A stretch of DNA of 16,143 nt from Actinomycetota bacterium (GTDB lineage Bacteria; Actinomycetota; Actinomycetes; S36-B12; UBA10799): positions 1-16,143 of the forward strand of contig JAUPKO010000388.1 of NCBI GenBank assembly GCA_030837395.1, in the 5' to 3' direction. The notes under the pieces were generated by a model. The model was not told the DNA's origin and did no database searches. It was given only the letters and a program-made list of their open reading frames with translations. Below, piece by piece: positions 15,521 to 16,143 of this stretch. The translations under genes and the position numbers were made by a program. Within the stretch, counting starts at the first letter, position 1. Each line of letters starts with the position of its first letter.

Positions 15521-16143
15521 TTGACCACGACCACCAACGCAATCAGGATCGCGTTCTTTGCCGCCGCGGGAGCCGCCGCATGCACATGGGCACCCCACGC
15601 CGTGGCAGATGACACCGTCCAGACCGAACTAGGCGGCCAGGCCGACGTCGGCTCCGGCCAGCAGTGGACGATCAGCGCTCTGCAACCCAGCGCCGATCCC
15701 ATCAGCCACCCCACCGCAGGAACGCTGTGGGAAGCCACAGCAACCAGCGCACCCGCACAGGGCGGAATTCCCATTGTGCCCGGCTTCTCGGCGCAAAGCC
15801 CCGCCGGCGACACCTACCCGGTCCTGTGGTCAGTCCCCACCCCGCTCGGTATCAACCCATCCGCTCTGCCCGCCGGCGGGTCCGCCACGGGCAAGTTCTA
15901 CTTCGATATCACCGGCCCGACCCCGGATCGCGTCACCTACACCAGTGACGACCACAACCTCGCGTCATGGGTACAGCCTGTCCCCGCCCCGGGCGGCGCC
16001 GGCGCCTCTGCCCCCGCACCAGCAGCGACGGCCTACACCCCACCCGCCCAAGCCGGCGGACCCGCAGCCCTGCCGGCGGCACCGGGCGCGACCGCGCCCG
16101 CCGCCGCCGGAAACTCGGGTACACCTGCGGCCGCTCCCGAGAT
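15521..16143 (+). CDS. MPT63-like exported protein with Ala/Pro-rich tail (cut by window edge)
   Basis: The frame starts at TTG 15521, the only start codon after the in-frame TAA at 15464, with GAAGGGA 6 nt upstream, and runs off the window after about 207 residues. The first 29 residues are a signal peptide with a hydrophobic core (FFAAAGAAA) and cleavage site AVA-DD. Residues about 32-150 match MPT63 (Rv1926c, DUF1942): TLWEATATS, FSAQSPAGDTYPVLW and SATGKFYFDITGPTPDRV align with MPT63's VWEATATV, TADGINYRVLW and STGKIYFDVTGPSP. MPT63 is a small secreted beta-sandwich protein found in mycobacteria, of unclear role. Here the domain is extended by a long Ala/Pro/Gly-rich tail that the classical protein lacks. 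It follows the kinase in the same direction. Confidence 0.88.
   Translation, partial: MTTTTNAIRIAFFAAAGAAACTWAPHAVADDTVQTELGGQADVGSGQQWTISALQPSADPISHPTAGTLWEATATSAPAQGGIPIVPGFSAQSPAGDTYPVLWSVPTPLGINPSALPAGGSATGKFYFDITGPTPDRVTYTSDDHNLASWVQPVPAPGGAGASAPAPAATAYTPPAQAGGPAALPAAPGATAPAAAGNSGTPAAAPE

Overview
The window comes from a high-GC actinobacterium, almost certainly a member of the Mycobacteriaceae. The genus call rests on family content: an MPT63-type secreted protein, EspB-, EspC- and EspK-like type VII secretion (ESX) accessory proteins, DUF4226-type architecture and a WhiB regulator. A ParA ATPase followed by a ribbon-helix-helix (RHH) protein, with a palindrome array upstream, suggests a large plasmid or an integrated plasmid-like element. 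No replication, relaxase or core ESX gene (EccB/C/D/E, MycP) lies in the window, so plasmid location is an inference.

Layout. (1) 1-6213, minus strand: an XRE-type regulator, then a 112-aa and a 208-aa unknown protein, a small helical EspC/WXG-like protein, a single-pass membrane protein with no canonical start codon, a 905-aa EspK-like protein (DUF5631/DUF5632 type) and, cut by the window edge, the N-terminal part of a probable NlpC/P60 cell-wall hydrolase. A small Cys/His-rich protein is encoded on the opposite strand inside this cluster. The arrangement recalls the M. tuberculosis Rv3896c-Rv3901c and Rv0024-Rv0030 clusters. (2) 6214-6493: a divergent promoter region between the XRE gene and a plus-strand whiB-like gene, with four CGGTAACTT-type repeats plus further half-sites. 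(3) 6984-11660, minus strand: a second ESX-accessory operon, in transcription order DUF4226-domain protein, YbaB/EspL-like protein, EspC-like protein, EspB-like protein (fused PE-PPE fold) and a second YbaB-like protein. It converges on whiB at a shared hairpin. (4) 11661-12260: a non-coding stretch whose right half holds short palindromes of consensus GTGSSRTAMCGCRY and an inverted repeat around a possible promoter. (5) 12261-16143, plus strand: ParA, a protein with two RHH-like segments, a short upstream ORF, a membrane Ser/Thr kinase with a four-Cys external domain, and an MPT63-like exported protein with an Ala/Pro-rich tail running off the window.

Taken together, the window holds two ESX-substrate/chaperone operons on either side of an XRE-WhiB switch, next to a partition module carrying a sensor kinase and an exported protein. 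One copy of the switch-region motif recurs in front of the MPT63-like gene, hinting at a shared regulon. ESX core machinery would have to come from elsewhere in the genome. Family names come from reading sequences by eye and from memory of reference proteins; no database search was run.
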